Shown: positions 18,561-27,536, numbered from the stretch's first letter. The stretch: 64,000 nucleotides of DNA from Arthrobacter echini (GCF_004803505.1 NZ_SSWH01000005.1:174544-238543), one strand, 5' to 3'. Made by a program: numbers and translations. The notes: generated by a model from the sequence alone, not told the origin.

Positions 18561-18746
18561 TGCAGCCTTCCATGTGGTGACACTCCAGGATACCAGGGTA
18601 GTGCGCCCGTCAAAGGCCGTCGGCGGGTATGTGGATGGTCCGGGTGGAGCTGGAGTCGTACAGCCAGTTGCCGTTAGCAGCGATCAAGGCTCTGCGCTAG
18701 GTGCCTTGCCGACGCGGTGCTGCAGGTTCATTCCTACAATGTCTCT

Positions 18747-19154
18747 ATGACAGATCGCCTGACGCCTGAGCAGCGGAGCGCGAACATGTCGAAGATCCGT
18801 GCCGCGAACACGAAGCCGGAGATGCAGGTTCGCAGGATGGTGCATCGGGAAGGCTATCGGTACCTGCTCCACGACAAGCGGCTGCCGGGCAAGCCAGATC
18901 TTGTCTTTCCAGGACGTCGGAAGGTCATCTTCGTTAACGGCTGCTTCTGGCACCATCACGTGTGCCGGGCAGGCCAATACACTCCTAAGACGAACGCGGA
19001 GTTTTGGTCCGCAAAGCGACAGCGGAACGTCGAGCGGGACGCAGAGCAGATCCAGAAGCTCGGTGAACTTGGCTGGAAGATCCACGTCGTGTGGGAGTGT
19101 GAACTTAAGCACCCGGATGAGGTGCTGCAGGGGCTGACGCACTTTTTATCCTGA
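18747..19154 (+). CDS. vsr: Very short patch repair endonuclease
   Basis: A 135-residue Vsr endonuclease, which nicks beside T:G mismatches that arise when 5-methylcytosine deaminates. Key residues sit at the same positions as in the E. coli enzyme: Asp51 in KPDLVFP and His69 in GCFWHHH, with Cys73. The N-terminus has RSANMSKIRAANTKPE, typical of the family. ATG at 18747; an in-frame upstream start at 18717 adds ten unlikely residues. It accompanies the cytosine-5 methyltransferase across a divergent promoter region at 18561-18746 and would repair mutations caused by it. It is also a recurring partner of MutL-like ATPase systems. Confidence 0.93.
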   Translation: MTDRLTPEQRSANMSKIRAANTKPEMQVRRMVHREGYRYLLHDKRLPGKPDLVFPGRRKVIFVNGCFWHHHVCRAGQYTPKTNAEFWSAKRQRNVERDAEQIQKLGELGWKIHVVWECELKHPDEVLQGLTHFLS

Positions 19155-19286
19155 CGGAGATCGGTGAACCCGCTGTCGTGGCGAGCGAACGCGCATCGGT
19201 TGATCTCCTGTAGGACTACCTGCGGCACTTTGTACCCGGCCCGCTATCCTGAAGGCCCGAGCGCCGCGCCGGGATGCAGGAGACAG

Positions 19287-21121
19287 GTGCCGTACATGCA
19301 GCAGCTTCCCACGCCCAGCATCACCCCGAACCAGTACAACCCTCCGCCCTCCCAACTGGACCGCATCACCGAACTCGCGGGCGACCTTGCCGGACAGTTC
19401 GAGCTGGTCCCGCTGCTCGAACGCGTCCTCGGGCACGCCGCCGCCCTCCTCGGATGTGAGAGCGGTTCGATCTCGATCGTTCACGAGGCTGAGGGCTATT
19501 ACCGCAAGGAAGTGGACCAAGGCGTCGGCTGCCGCGAAGGCCAAACCTTCCCCCTGACCGAAGGCCTTACCGGGCAGATCGTGAAGACGCGCGGCACCGT
19601 GATCCTCGACCGCTATGCGTCGGTACCCTTGGGCCACATCGACCCGGCCGATCCGCGGTGGGGGAGCGCCGTCATCGGCGTCCCCATCACCTGGGCCGGC
19701 ACCATCATCGGCACGTTCGCCATCTTCAGTGACGGCCCCGGCCGGGTCTTCAACTCCACCGACGCGTCCCTCGTGGAACTCTTTGCCAACCACGCCGCCA
19801 TCGCCATCATGAACTCCCGGCTCCACCAGGCGGCCGCTGCAAAGGAACGCGAAGCGGCCGTCGCGGGTGAACGCGAGCGTGCCGTACAGGAGGTCCACGA
19901 GACCATTGGCCGGTCTCTCGGCTCGCTCCTGCTGCACCTCGACCGTGCGGACAAGACGACGCCAGCAGGCTCGCCCTCCACCCAGCACAGCGACGCCGCC
20001 CGGGTGCTCGCCCACGAGGCGCTCTTCGAAACCCGCCGCACCGTGCTGGGACTCGGACCCTCCAGTCTGGCCGACCGCTCGTTGGAGGAGGCGGACCGCC
20101 AAGAACTTGACCGGGTGAGCGCGAGCGATCCGATGGACGTGACGCTCCTCGTGAACGGCAATCCTCACGAACTGGCGCCCGTCGTCGCCCATCAGCTCTT
20201 CATGATCATCCGGGAAGCTGTGGCCAACGCGATGGCGCACGCCTGCGCCTCCGGGTGCCGGGTGGGCATCTTCTACGACACCACCGGCATCACGGCCGTC
20301 ATCGAGGACAACGGCCGCGGGTTCGAGGGCCGGGACAGCACGAACCTGAAGGGCAGCCGGCTCGGTCTGCACGGAATGGCAGCCCGGGCGCACTACCTGC
20401 GCGGCGAGCTCCACATAGAGTCCACGCCGGGCTGGGGGACGAGCATCCGCGCGCAGGTGCCGTACTCCTCGAACGGTGACGCCTCCCGCGAGCGGTGGAA
20501 GGTCCTCGTCGCCTGCACCCAGCCACTTCTCCGGGCCGGGCTCGTTCGGCTGCTCGAGACATCCGAGCCGTCGGTGCAGGTACTCGGCGAGTTCGGGAGG
20601 CTCGAGGACCTTACCGAGTCGGTGTCCCTGCTGCAGCCGGACATGATCGTCCTCGACGAGCACCTGCTGTCCCGGTATGCCGAGGCCCGGGCGACGGATT
20701 CGGACACCGTTGAGCGGCCGGTGGTGGCCGTCGTCGACCATTTTGCGGACGAACTCCTGGCCGCCGACGCGTCGTCGGGCGTGCGGGGCTTCCTCTCGTT
20801 GTCCTCGACACCCGCCGAGGTGGCGCGCGTCGTCGTCGCCGCCGCCCGCGGGGACGCGCTGCTGGATGGGGCGATGTTCACGCGGCTCACGGAAAGTCGC
20901 ACATCGGACGCTGGCGAGGCGATATCACTGGCAGCCCGCGAACTCGAGGTGCGCGACCTGCTGGCCGAGGGGCTGGCGGACAAACAGATTGCCACGCGCC
21001 TCGGGATCTCGGTCAAGACGGTCAGCACGTGGGCGCGATGCTGCGGAAGCTTGGAGCCCGGAACCGCACCATGCTGGTTGGCCTGCAGCACCAGGGTCAG
21101 GCAATCGCGAACTTCCGGTAG
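19287..21121 (+). pseudogene. GAF-sensor histidine kinase fused to degenerate receiver and LuxR domain, frameshifted
   Basis: One chain carries a GAF domain (about residues 36-178, counted from the ATG at 19296), a HisKA_3-like helix with the candidate His201 in QEVHETIGRSL, an HATPase with VIEDNGRGF, then a receiver-like domain and a LuxR helix-turn-helix. The receiver has VACTQP where an acidic pair (VxDDHP) is expected. In the helix-turn-helix the frame breaks: after GISVKTV (about 21023) similarity continues in another frame as HVGAMLRKLGARNRTMLVGL to a TAG at 21119-21121, as if about four bases were lost. Start could be GTG 19287 or ATG 19296; AGGAG is at 19278. The kinase half may still be made, with an altered tail ending at 21152. 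Confidence 0.78.
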
Positions 21122-21195
21122 GCGGCAACGGCCGTCCTTAACTCACGTCTGAGCTGCCACCAGCACGCTCACCAGGTGCGCGGCCCAGAGGATCA

Positions 21196-21987
21196 TCACG
21201 AAGCCCCAGCGGCGGTGGCGTCGAGGATGAACCGGGCCGTCTCCTGCGGCTGGTCCCAGTGCGGGAAGTGCCCGCAGTCCTCGAAGACATGCAGGGTGGC
21301 GTCCGGATAGAGGGACATGGCGACGGCGGCCTCACTGAGCGGGGTGACCCTGTCCGACCGGCCCCAGCCGAACGCCAGCCGGCTCTTGAGCGTCCCCTGT
21401 GGCGCGCCAGCCTGGCGCGGTCCGTGCGCGAGCGACTTCCGCGCGTCGTCGAGACTGGGCGAGGTGGCGAATCCGCGGAGCTCCGTCAGGACGAGGTCCG
21501 GGTCGAGCTTCCAGGGTGCCGCGGAGAACTGGGCGAGCAGCGCCGTCCGGCCCGCAGCCTGCCGGACGAGTGACGGCAGCACGGGCTGGAGGCGCCGCAC
21601 CAGCGCGATGGACGCGGTGATGCTGCCGTTGAAGATGCGCACCTGGGTGTCGTTCCAGAATCCTCCGGAATCGAGGGCGACGACGTTGCCTGCGTGACCC
21701 CGCCGCGCCAGCTCGACCACGATCCGCGCACCCATCGAGCTTCCGACCAGATCCGCGTTGCCCAGGTTCTCCTGCTCGAGGAACTGCCCGACGGCGTCCG
21801 TGAGGGTCTCGATGGTCACCTCGCCCGTGAGCGGTTCGCTGCCGCCGAACCCGGGGAGATCGATGGCGATGACCTCGCGCTGGTCCTGCAGCAGGGGGAG
21901 GACAGGATCCCAAGTGCGGAGGCTCGAACCGAGCCCGTGCACGAGCACGAGTGGCTTTCCGGTGCCGGTTCGTTCGGTGTGCAGCAT
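21196..21987 (-). CDS. Alpha/beta-fold hydrolase
   Basis: A 263-residue alpha/beta hydrolase, cytoplasmic (no signal). The oxyanion region is LVHGLGSS, the nucleophile elbow is VGSSMGAR, and the catalytic His is in CGHFPHWDQP near the C-terminus; an Asp in GWGRSDRVTP fits the acid position. These enzymes hydrolyse esters, lactones or similar bonds, and the sequence does not tell the substrate. Just downstream, minus-strand DNA at 21140-21195 encodes a hydrophobic tail (ILWAAHLVSVLVAAQT) that may be the end of a lost membrane protein. Confidence 0.85.
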   Translation of the reverse strand: MLHTERTGTGKPLVLVHGLGSSLRTWDPVLPLLQDQREVIAIDLPGFGGSEPLTGEVTIETLTDAVGQFLEQENLGNADLVGSSMGARIVVELARRGHAGNVVALDSGGFWNDTQVRIFNGSITASIALVRRLQPVLPSLVRQAAGRTALLAQFSAAPWKLDPDLVLTELRGFATSPSLDDARKSLAHGPRQAGAPQGTLKSRLAFGWGRSDRVTPLSEAAVAMSLYPDATLHVFEDCGHFPHWDQPQETARFILDATAAGAS

Positions 21988-22111
21988 GTGGGAGCCTTCC
22001 GTAGCGGACGCGAGACCCCAGTGTATGCGGGCGTAGGGCGCTGAAGTCGATCCTGGCGCTTACGAGGGATCGGGCAGGAGAAACTGTGATTGCTTCTGTG
22101 AGAATGGGCGC

Positions 22112-22591
22112 ATGACTCAGACAGAGATCCGCCACCACGAGCAGTCCGTCACGATTGAGGCGTCGGCGGATGCCGTCTACGACCTCGTCTCCGACATCAC
22201 CCGCACCGGTGAGTGGAGTCCGGTGTGCACGCGGTGCTGGTGGGACGACGACGCCGAGGCAGGCCGGGTCGGTGCCTGGTTCACCGGACACAACGAGCTT
22301 CCGCACCGCACGTGGGAGACCCGGTCGAAGGTCTTGGCCGCGGAACCCGGGCGCGAGTTCGCCTGGGCGGTAGGCGGCGACCGGGTGCGCTGGGGCTACA
22401 CGTTGACGCCGTCCGGCACCGAAACAGTCCTGACCGAATCGTGGGACTTCCTGCCGGGCGGCATCGCCTTCTTCGAGGAGAAGTTCGGGAGCAAGGCGGC
22501 TGCCGAGATCGCCGACCGGACCCAGCAGGCGCTCGACGGCATCCCGACGACGCTCGCCGCCATCAAGCGGATCGCCGAGAACGGCTCGTAG
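22112..22591 (+). CDS. SRPBCC-family (START-like) protein
   Basis: A 159-residue protein with the SRPBCC ligand-binding fold: IEASADAVYDLVSDITRTGEW at the N-terminus, a central strand DRVRWGYTLTPSGTETVLTE, and a long C-terminal helix. Families with this pattern are polyketide cyclase/dehydrase-like and bind hydrophobic ligands in a deep pocket. It stands alone between convergent genes. No catalytic residues can be assigned. Confidence 0.8.
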   Translation: MTQTEIRHHEQSVTIEASADAVYDLVSDITRTGEWSPVCTRCWWDDDAEAGRVGAWFTGHNELPHRTWETRSKVLAAEPGREFAWAVGGDRVRWGYTLTPSGTETVLTESWDFLPGGIAFFEEKFGSKAAAEIADRTQQALDGIPTTLAAIKRIAENGS

Positions 22592-22721
22592 CCGCCGCAG
22601 CGGAAGCAACCTCAGTAAGCCGCAGCGCCCGCCGTCGCCACTTCCTGGTCCTGCTCGATGGTGCCGACGGAGACGCCGATCCATCGGGTAGCCAGGCTCG
22701 GTGGCTTCCGACGCAGCAGCG

Positions 22722-23888
22722 TCAGTTCTCAGCCTTGTACCACTTCGGCTCCGGCAGACCGGCCCGCTCCCGAATTCCCCGGGACAGCCGTTCGATGGAT
22801 TTCAGCGCACTGGTCACATCGTCGACCGAGACCTCGAAGGGCATGTTGTGGATCGTATCCTCGGGCGCGCTCGCGGTCTCCGCCACACGGCGCAGGTCCT
22901 CGTCGTCATCGACCGTCAGCCCGATCTCTGTCAGCGTGTTCGGCAGCCCCACGCGCGTGGTGAACTCGACGAAGTCGCGGATCTCGTCACTCGGCGCACC
23001 CTCCAGGACCAGCTGGGTGAGCGAGCCGATGTTGACCTTCTCCCCGTGCGCCAGCCCGTGGGTCTGCGGCGCGGCGGTCAGGCCGTTGTGGATGGCGTGC
23101 GCGGCAGCGAGACCACCCGATTCGAAGCCGAGACCCGAGAGCAGGGTGTTCGCCTCCACAACACGCTCGACGGCAGGCGTGACGAGATTGTCCCGCACCG
23201 CGTCCAGCGCCGGGAGCGCGTTCTCCCACAGGACGTCCCAGGATAACTTCGCAAGGGCTGTACCGCTGAGAGTGGGCAGCCCGCCGGCCATGGTGGTCGC
23301 GAACGCCCGCTGCGTGGCGCGGGCCTCGAGCCAGGTGGCAAGGGCGTCGCCGACGCCGGCAGCAAGGAACGACGCCGGAGCGTTGGCTACGAGCTGGGTG
23401 TCCACCAGCACCAGGTCGGGGTTCCTCGGGAAGAAGCGGTACTCCTCGAACACGCCGTCCTCGGAGTAGATCACCGACAGGGCCGAGGCCGGAGCGTCCG
23501 TCGACGCCACGGTCGGGACGGTGACCCAGCGGATCCCCGCAGCGTGACCGGCGGCCTTGACGGCGTCGATCGTGGAACCGCCGCCGAGGGCCACGATCAC
23601 GTCGGAGCCGTTCTCCTGGATGAGTCCGCTCAACCGGTCCACTTCCTTGGCGCTGGGCACCCCGTTGAAGACAATGCGGTTGGTGGGCAGGTCCGCGGAG
23701 CTGAGGGACTTTTCGACCTCGTGGGACACGAAACCCCAGACGATGTCATCGGACACGAGGAGCGGTGTGCTGCCGATCGGGGCGAGGAACTCGCCGAGGC
23801 GGCTGATGGCGCCCTTGCCCTGGACGTAGCGGGCCGGGCTGATCATGGTGCGGATCTGTGCAGCAGGGACCTTCGTCGAATCGGACAT
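22722..23888 (-). CDS. gldA: Glycerol dehydrogenase (iron/zinc-type alcohol dehydrogenase family)
   Basis: A 388-residue type III metal-dependent alcohol dehydrogenase. NAD binding is shown by ALGGGSTIDAVKAAG (101-114) and VPTVASTDAPASA. Metal ligands are Asp181 (GVGDALATW), His264 or His267 (AHAIHNGL) and His281 (HGLAHGEKV). These blocks are those of glycerol dehydrogenase, oxidising glycerol to dihydroxyacetone, rather than of lactaldehyde reductase. ATG with GGAG upstream. It appears monocistronic; sn-glycerol-1-phosphate dehydrogenase is the main alternative. Confidence 0.85.
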   Translation of the reverse strand: MSDSTKVPAAQIRTMISPARYVQGKGAISRLGEFLAPIGSTPLLVSDDIVWGFVSHEVEKSLSSADLPTNRIVFNGVPSAKEVDRLSGLIQENGSDVIVALGGGSTIDAVKAAGHAAGIRWVTVPTVASTDAPASALSVIYSEDGVFEEYRFFPRNPDLVLVDTQLVANAPASFLAAGVGDALATWLEARATQRAFATTMAGGLPTLSGTALAKLSWDVLWENALPALDAVRDNLVTPAVERVVEANTLLSGLGFESGGLAAAHAIHNGLTAAPQTHGLAHGEKVNIGSLTQLVLEGAPSDEIRDFVEFTTRVGLPNTLTEIGLTVDDDEDLRRVAETASAPEDTIHNMPFEVSVDDVTSALKSIERLSRGIRERAGLPEPKWYKAEN

Positions 23889-24061
23889 CGGGGTCTCCTT
23901 CCAGTGGTGGGTGTCATTCCAACCTACGATTGCGCGACGAGGTGATGCCCGGGCCTTCGCCTCTTGCTAATCCACCTTGAATCGGCATGCCCGGAGCGGC
24001 AGACTGCAGAACAAGCACTACGCATCCGCGGGAGCGCACCCGAGCCGGAAGGCACCACCGC

Positions 24062-24382
24062 ATGATCTTCATCGTCGTCAAATTCAGGGTCAAGCCCGAC
24101 TGGGCGGACCGCTGGCTGGACCTGACCCGTGACTTCACCGAGGCCACCCGGCAGGAGCCGGGTAATCTCTGGTTCGACTGGTCCCGCAGCGTGGAGGATC
24201 CTGACGAGTTCGTCCTCGTCGAGGCGTTCCAGGACGACGCCGCCGAGGACCACGTGAACAGCGCCCACTTCGGGCAGGCCATGCAGGACATGCCGCAGGC
24301 CCTCCGGGAGACCCCGGAGATCATCAGCGAGAAGATCGACGCCGAGGGCTGGGGGCGGATGGGCGAGCTCACCGTCAGTTGA
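24062..24382 (+). CDS. Putative quinol monooxygenase (ABM domain)
   Basis: A 106-residue protein of the antibiotic-biosynthesis-monooxygenase fold, a small dimeric alpha/beta barrel. The pattern is FIVVKFRVKPDWADRWLDL at the start, then EPGNLWFDWSRSVEDPDEF and VLVEAFQDDAAEDHVNSAHF, which matches YgiN-like quinol monooxygenases. Such proteins act on quinols or simply protect against reactive quinones. A stand-alone gene in a 170-base gap; promoter not evident. Confidence 0.85.
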   Translation: MIFIVVKFRVKPDWADRWLDLTRDFTEATRQEPGNLWFDWSRSVEDPDEFVLVEAFQDDAAEDHVNSAHFGQAMQDMPQALRETPEIISEKIDAEGWGRMGELTVS

Positions 24383-24460
24383 CGGGCGCCCGACGGCGGG
24401 ACGGGGACGGGCGTCGGTGCACTTACCGAGACGCGCTCTGTGATGGGTGAAGATACTTAC

Positions 24461-25198
24461 ATGGACCACGACCCCACTCCGCCGTCAATGATCACCCGAC
24501 TCCTCGAGGAGATTTCGTGGGAGAAAGCGGTGAACTACCGTCGTGGCGGCCGAGGAATGGAGAACGTCCTCACAGCAGAGGTGCTCATCGGTCTGGACCT
24601 GCTGCCGAGGACACACTTCTTTGCGGCGGTCATGCGTTCCTGCTCAGGTGCCGACGCGGCCCGGTCGATCCTGGCGGACCAAGCCGAGTCCGCGCGGATG
24701 TCGCTGCTTCCCGGGGACATGTCGGTGAATCCCGCCGTGGTGGCACAGAAGTTCATCGTGCAGCCGGACGCGCTGATCCTCAGTCCGGAAGTCTTCGCCT
24801 TCGTCGAGGCGAAACGCATCAGGACCAGCGCCTTCCAGCCCGAGCAGCTGGCCCGTGAGTACCTGACCGTCATGAACAACGCGGGGGACCGCACTCCACT
24901 GTTGTTCCTCCTCGGCGTCGCGCCGCCCGTCTCCGTGAGGGGGCTGGGCAAGATGTCGCCGAAGGACGCCGTCAGGCTGCACCTGCCCGCCGTCCTCGAG
25001 CGGGCGGGAAACACAGGGCCGACTGAGGAAGAGCTGATGGACCGGCTCGACGACGTCGTCTGCTGGATCTCCTGGGAGGACCTGCTCGCATCGGTGAGGA
25101 CTCAGCTGGCCGCCTTCTCCTGCAAGGACACCAGCACCGATGCCGCCGTGCACCGCACCGCGAGTCAGGTGATCAGCGCCGTGTCCTGGCACGCGTGA
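24461..25198 (+). CDS. Hypothetical protein with PD-(D/E)XK-like pattern
   Basis: I do not recognise the family. The frame is open from a GTG at 24440; I prefer the ATG at 24461 (245 residues) because GGTGAAG lies at a suitable distance. An ordered set of acidic residues resembles a PD-(D/E)XK nuclease core: Glu34 (GMENVLTAEVL), Asp103 (VQPDALIL), then Glu116-Ala-Lys118 (FVEAKRI), followed by a helix with EQLAREYLTVM. The last third contains EEELMDRLDDVVCWISWEDL. No signal peptide or membrane segment. It is next to a Phd/PIN toxin-antitoxin pair, which would suit a defence role, but this is inference. Confidence 0.6.
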   Translation: MDHDPTPPSMITRLLEEISWEKAVNYRRGGRGMENVLTAEVLIGLDLLPRTHFFAAVMRSCSGADAARSILADQAESARMSLLPGDMSVNPAVVAQKFIVQPDALILSPEVFAFVEAKRIRTSAFQPEQLAREYLTVMNNAGDRTPLLFLLGVAPPVSVRGLGKMSPKDAVRLHLPAVLERAGNTGPTEEELMDRLDDVVCWISWEDLLASVRTQLAAFSCKDTSTDAAVHRTASQVISAVSWHA

Positions 25199-25213
25199 AT
25201 CGGAGACCGATCG

Positions 25214-25609
25214 CTACTGTCTGGCGCCGGGCGACTCGACAGAGAGGCCGGCCTGAACAGCGGCTACTCGCATTTCTGCGTCATAGGTCACCAGCATGTC
25301 GGCTTCGAGGCGGATCGCCGTCGCGAGGTGAAGTGCATCAGCGCTCCTGAGCCGTCCTGGGAGTGCTGCAGCAACCAGGAAGTCTGATCGCGTGGCATCG
25401 GCTAGATCCACCCCTCTCAGAACCGCGTTCACCGACGCCGGCGGTATAGCCGCGCGTCTTTGTGATGCGCAGTGCAGTTCGGTGTGAAGGAGCATGGAGG
25501 CAACGATGTCGAGATTCGGGGTACCTGATAGATACTCGGCCACGTGTTCGGACTCGCGCTCCTCGACCAGAAGCTTCAGGGCAGCGGACGTATCCAGATA
25601 AGCGATCAT
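25214..25609 (-). CDS. PIN-domain toxin (VapC-type ribonuclease)
   Basis: A 131-residue PIN protein. Asp6 in AYLDTSAALKLL is the first acidic ligand, Glu near LLHTELHCA the second, and RSADALHLATAI plus LVTYDAEMR supply the last aspartates. Such toxins cut tRNA or other RNA and inhibit growth unless bound by antitoxin. The ATG overlaps the stop of the Phd-like antitoxin gene by four bases, giving a standard antitoxin-toxin order on the minus strand. Confidence 0.88.
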   Translation of the reverse strand: MIAYLDTSAALKLLVEERESEHVAEYLSGTPNLDIVASMLLHTELHCASQRRAAIPPASVNAVLRGVDLADATRSDFLVAAALPGRLRSADALHLATAIRLEADMLVTYDAEMRVAAVQAGLSVESPGARQ

Positions 25610-25872
25610 CGATCACCGCGAAGATCAGAAAGAATGTCGGCAGACGCGTCCTCGATCTTTACGCGCTGTAACAATCGGAAGTCGACTCTTCCTGCGGGCG
25701 CGGGGCGTACGCCGCCCGAGCGGAGCAGTCGCTCGTAGGGAGTGCGGGACGGCGGGACGAGTGTCGCGGCGACCTCGCCGTTGTTGGTGACGCTGATCGT
25801 CTCGCCGTTCTTGACACGTTCGAGGATCTTGCTGCTCTGGTTTCGTAGCTCGCGATGCGGGATGATGGTCAT
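25606..25872 (-). CDS. Phd/YefM-family antitoxin
   Basis: An 88-residue antitoxin. The N-terminal Phd fold is clear from MTIIPHRELRNQSSKILERV and the turn NGETISVTNNGEVAATLVPP. The C-terminal tail binds and neutralises the PIN toxin that overlaps its 3' end. A strong GGAGG lies five bases before the ATG. Direct repeats just upstream probably form the autoregulatory site. Confidence 0.88.
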   Translation of the reverse strand: MTIIPHRELRNQSSKILERVKNGETISVTNNGEVAATLVPPSRTPYERLLRSGGVRPAPAGRVDFRLLQRVKIEDASADILSDLRGDR

Positions 25873-25882
25873 GGGAACCTCC

Positions 25883-25898
25883 GTAGCAAATGTAGCAA
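25883..25898. promoter_or_regulatory. Direct repeat GTAGCAA, probable antitoxin operator
   Basis: Two copies of GTAGCAA (25883-25889 and 25892-25898) with a 9-base period lie 11 bases upstream of the antitoxin start, overlapping the leader. Phd-family complexes usually repress from such short repeats. Assignment is by position only. Confidence 0.4.
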
Positions 25899-25934
25899 GT
25901 CTAATTGCCGACCGGTAGGCTTACTGGTCGTAGC

Positions 25935-25984
25935 GGTGCCGGCATGAAGGGGACGGGACCTCCACGCCGGCACCTGTTCAGGGG
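25935..25984. terminator. Possible terminator hairpin after the DUF305 gene
   Basis: Inverted repeat GGTGCCGGC (25935-25943) with GCCGGCACC (25976-25984), 9 perfect pairs around a 32-base loop, about 75 bases past the DUF305 stop. There is no T-run, so a terminator role is tentative. Confidence 0.3.
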
Positions 25985-26057
25985 CAATTCGGTCCGCCTA
26001 TTAAACCCTCGGGGGTAGAGGGACCGCGGACTGTACTGCGTCAGGGCCTCGAGCGGA

Positions 26058-26810
26058 TCACAGGTCCGCGAGGAGGCCCTTCATCTCCTCGATCTCGGCC
26101 TGCTGGGTCTCCACGATTGTCTCGGCCATGGCAAGGGCATCCGGGTACTCGCCGTTGTCGATCTCGGTGCGCGCCATGTCGATCGCGCCCTCGTGGTGGG
26201 CCGTCATGGACTCGAGGAACATACGGGAGGCCTCGGGGGCGTCAGCGGATTCGAGCTCGGCCATCTGGTCCTCGCTCATCATCCCGCCCATGCCCATTCC
26301 ATCCGTGCCCATTCCGCCCGTGCCCATTCCGTCCATATTTCCCATCGACCCAGAATCGGATCCCATGGAGCCCATGCCATGGCCGTCCTCTCCGCCCATG
26401 GGGCTGTCCCACGTCTCGAGCCAGCTCTCCATGGTGTCCATCTCGGGACCTTGGGCGGCCTTGATCCGTGACGCGAGGTCCGCGATCTCGGGGCTGACGC
26501 CGTCCTTCCCGAGCATCAGCTCGCTCATCTCCACGGCCTGCTCGTGGTGCGGGAGCATCATCTGCGCGAACATGACGTCCGCGGCGTTGTGCTCGTCCGC
26601 TGCGGGGTCGGAGCGTGTACTCGCCGTCGCATCGCCGGACGGCGACGCTCCGCCTGGCGCACTCGTGGCGGGGGCTGCAGGTGCCGAGCTGGAGGTGTCC
26701 GTGCTGCCGGTATCGGCGCCGGCGGTCGAGCCGTCGTCGGCCCCGCAGGCGGAGAGGGTGAGTACCGCCGCAAGGCTCAGGGCGGCAAGGGAAAGGGAAC
26801 GCTTCATCAT
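26058..26810 (-). CDS. DUF305 copper-type lipoprotein with Met/Gly-rich insert
   Basis: A 250-residue exported lipoprotein: lipobox LTLSAC at the end of a short signal, then an Ser/Thr/Ala-rich linker. The DUF305 domain shows the paired His-Met motifs MLPHHEQAVEMSELML and MTAHHEGAIDMA. Between them lies an insert of about 45 residues rich in Met, Gly and Asp (GMGTGGMGTDGMGMGGMM), a composition typical of copper-binding segments. ATG at 26810 follows AAGGA. It is downstream of a DUF6153 gene that has a CsoR-like palindrome, so a role in copper binding at the cell surface is likely. The metal is inferred, not shown. Confidence 0.85.
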   Translation of the reverse strand: MMKRSLSLAALSLAAVLTLSACGADDGSTAGADTGSTDTSSSAPAAPATSAPGGASPSGDATASTRSDPAADEHNAADVMFAQMMLPHHEQAVEMSELMLGKDGVSPEIADLASRIKAAQGPEMDTMESWLETWDSPMGGEDGHGMGSMGSDSGSMGNMDGMGTGGMGTDGMGMGGMMSEDQMAELESADAPEASRMFLESMTAHHEGAIDMARTEIDNGEYPDALAMAETIVETQQAEIEEMKGLLADL

Positions 26811-26916
26811 GGTCAGATCCTTCAGAACTCGAAAAGGGGTGTGCTGTCAGTCGCTTCCGCCCCATCGAGGGGCGGCGCGGCACGTGCCATCGGCGCAGGA
26901 GGGCGAGGGCACGCGG

Positions 26917-26960
26917 AGAATCCGGCCCTACCGCCAGTGGCGGAACGGGCCGCGGATTCT
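26917..26960 (-). terminator. Terminator hairpin at the DUF6153 stop
   Basis: AGAATCCGGCCC (26917-26928) pairs, with a two-base bulge, with GGGCCGCGGATTCT (26947-26960). Inside it CCGCC/GGCGG (26931-26943) forms a second perfect stem. The outer arm overlaps the DUF6153 stop codon and lies 107 bases before the DUF305 start, so it may only attenuate read-through. No strong T-run follows on the minus strand. Confidence 0.45.
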
Positions 26961-27498
26961 ACCTGCGGCTGATGCAGAGCTGAGTCAGTGAAGGAGTAGG
27001 GACTGCCCGGGAGGTCCGGTGCGCCAGCGGTGGCCCACGCCGGAGCAGGGGGAATGCCAGGGCACGGCCGGTCGGTGTGAGGAGCCGCACGATCCCGACC
27101 AGGACAAGGGCCAGCACACAGATGCTCAGTGCTACCTCGCCCGAGCAGTCCGATCCGCATCCCGCGGGCACTGCCAGGTCGGAGAGATCGTCACCTGGCA
27201 CGGTGAGCGCGGGAAGCACCGGCGCTGCTGAACTGGAATGCGTGACCGGTCCATCCGCGAGGTACACGCGTGGTGCGTCAATCGAGTACGCCCCAGCAGC
27301 GGGAGACGCTGAGTTGGAGATCGACGTCGTGCCGGTGCCGTGATGGGCGGTGGCTCCGTGTCCGCCCATCCAGACATGCATCGCAAGTATTCCGATGATC
27401 ATCGCGGTCAGGCCGACGAAGGAGAGCAGGGCAGGAAGCAGGGATTGGACCGTGAACGGCAGGGCCGGACGACGCCGTCGTTCGGTGATTCCGTTCAC
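26959..27498 (-). CDS. DUF6153-family membrane protein, putative copper-regulated
   Basis: About 179 residues from a GTG at 27498, chosen because AAGGAGGAGG lies immediately upstream; the longer frame to 27561 would run through the palindromic operator. An N-terminal TM helix with LLSFVGLTAMIIGILAMHVW is followed by a His/Gly cluster (MGGHGATAHHGTG), a Ser/Ala linker, and a second TM helix near LSICVLALVLVGIVRLLTP. This layout fits the actinobacterial DUF6153 family. Neighbouring DUF305 and the CsoR-like box suggest a part in copper handling, which is inference. Confidence 0.7.
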   Translation of the reverse strand: MNGITERRRRPALPFTVQSLLPALLSFVGLTAMIIGILAMHVWMGGHGATAHHGTGTTSISNSASPAAGAYSIDAPRVYLADGPVTHSSSAAPVLPALTVPGDDLSDLAVPAGCGSDCSGEVALSICVLALVLVGIVRLLTPTGRALAFPLLRRGPPLAHRTSRAVPTPSLTQLCISRR

Positions 27499-27536
27499 CG
27501 CCTCCTCCTTTCCTTCGTAGGATGTCAGCTCGAACG

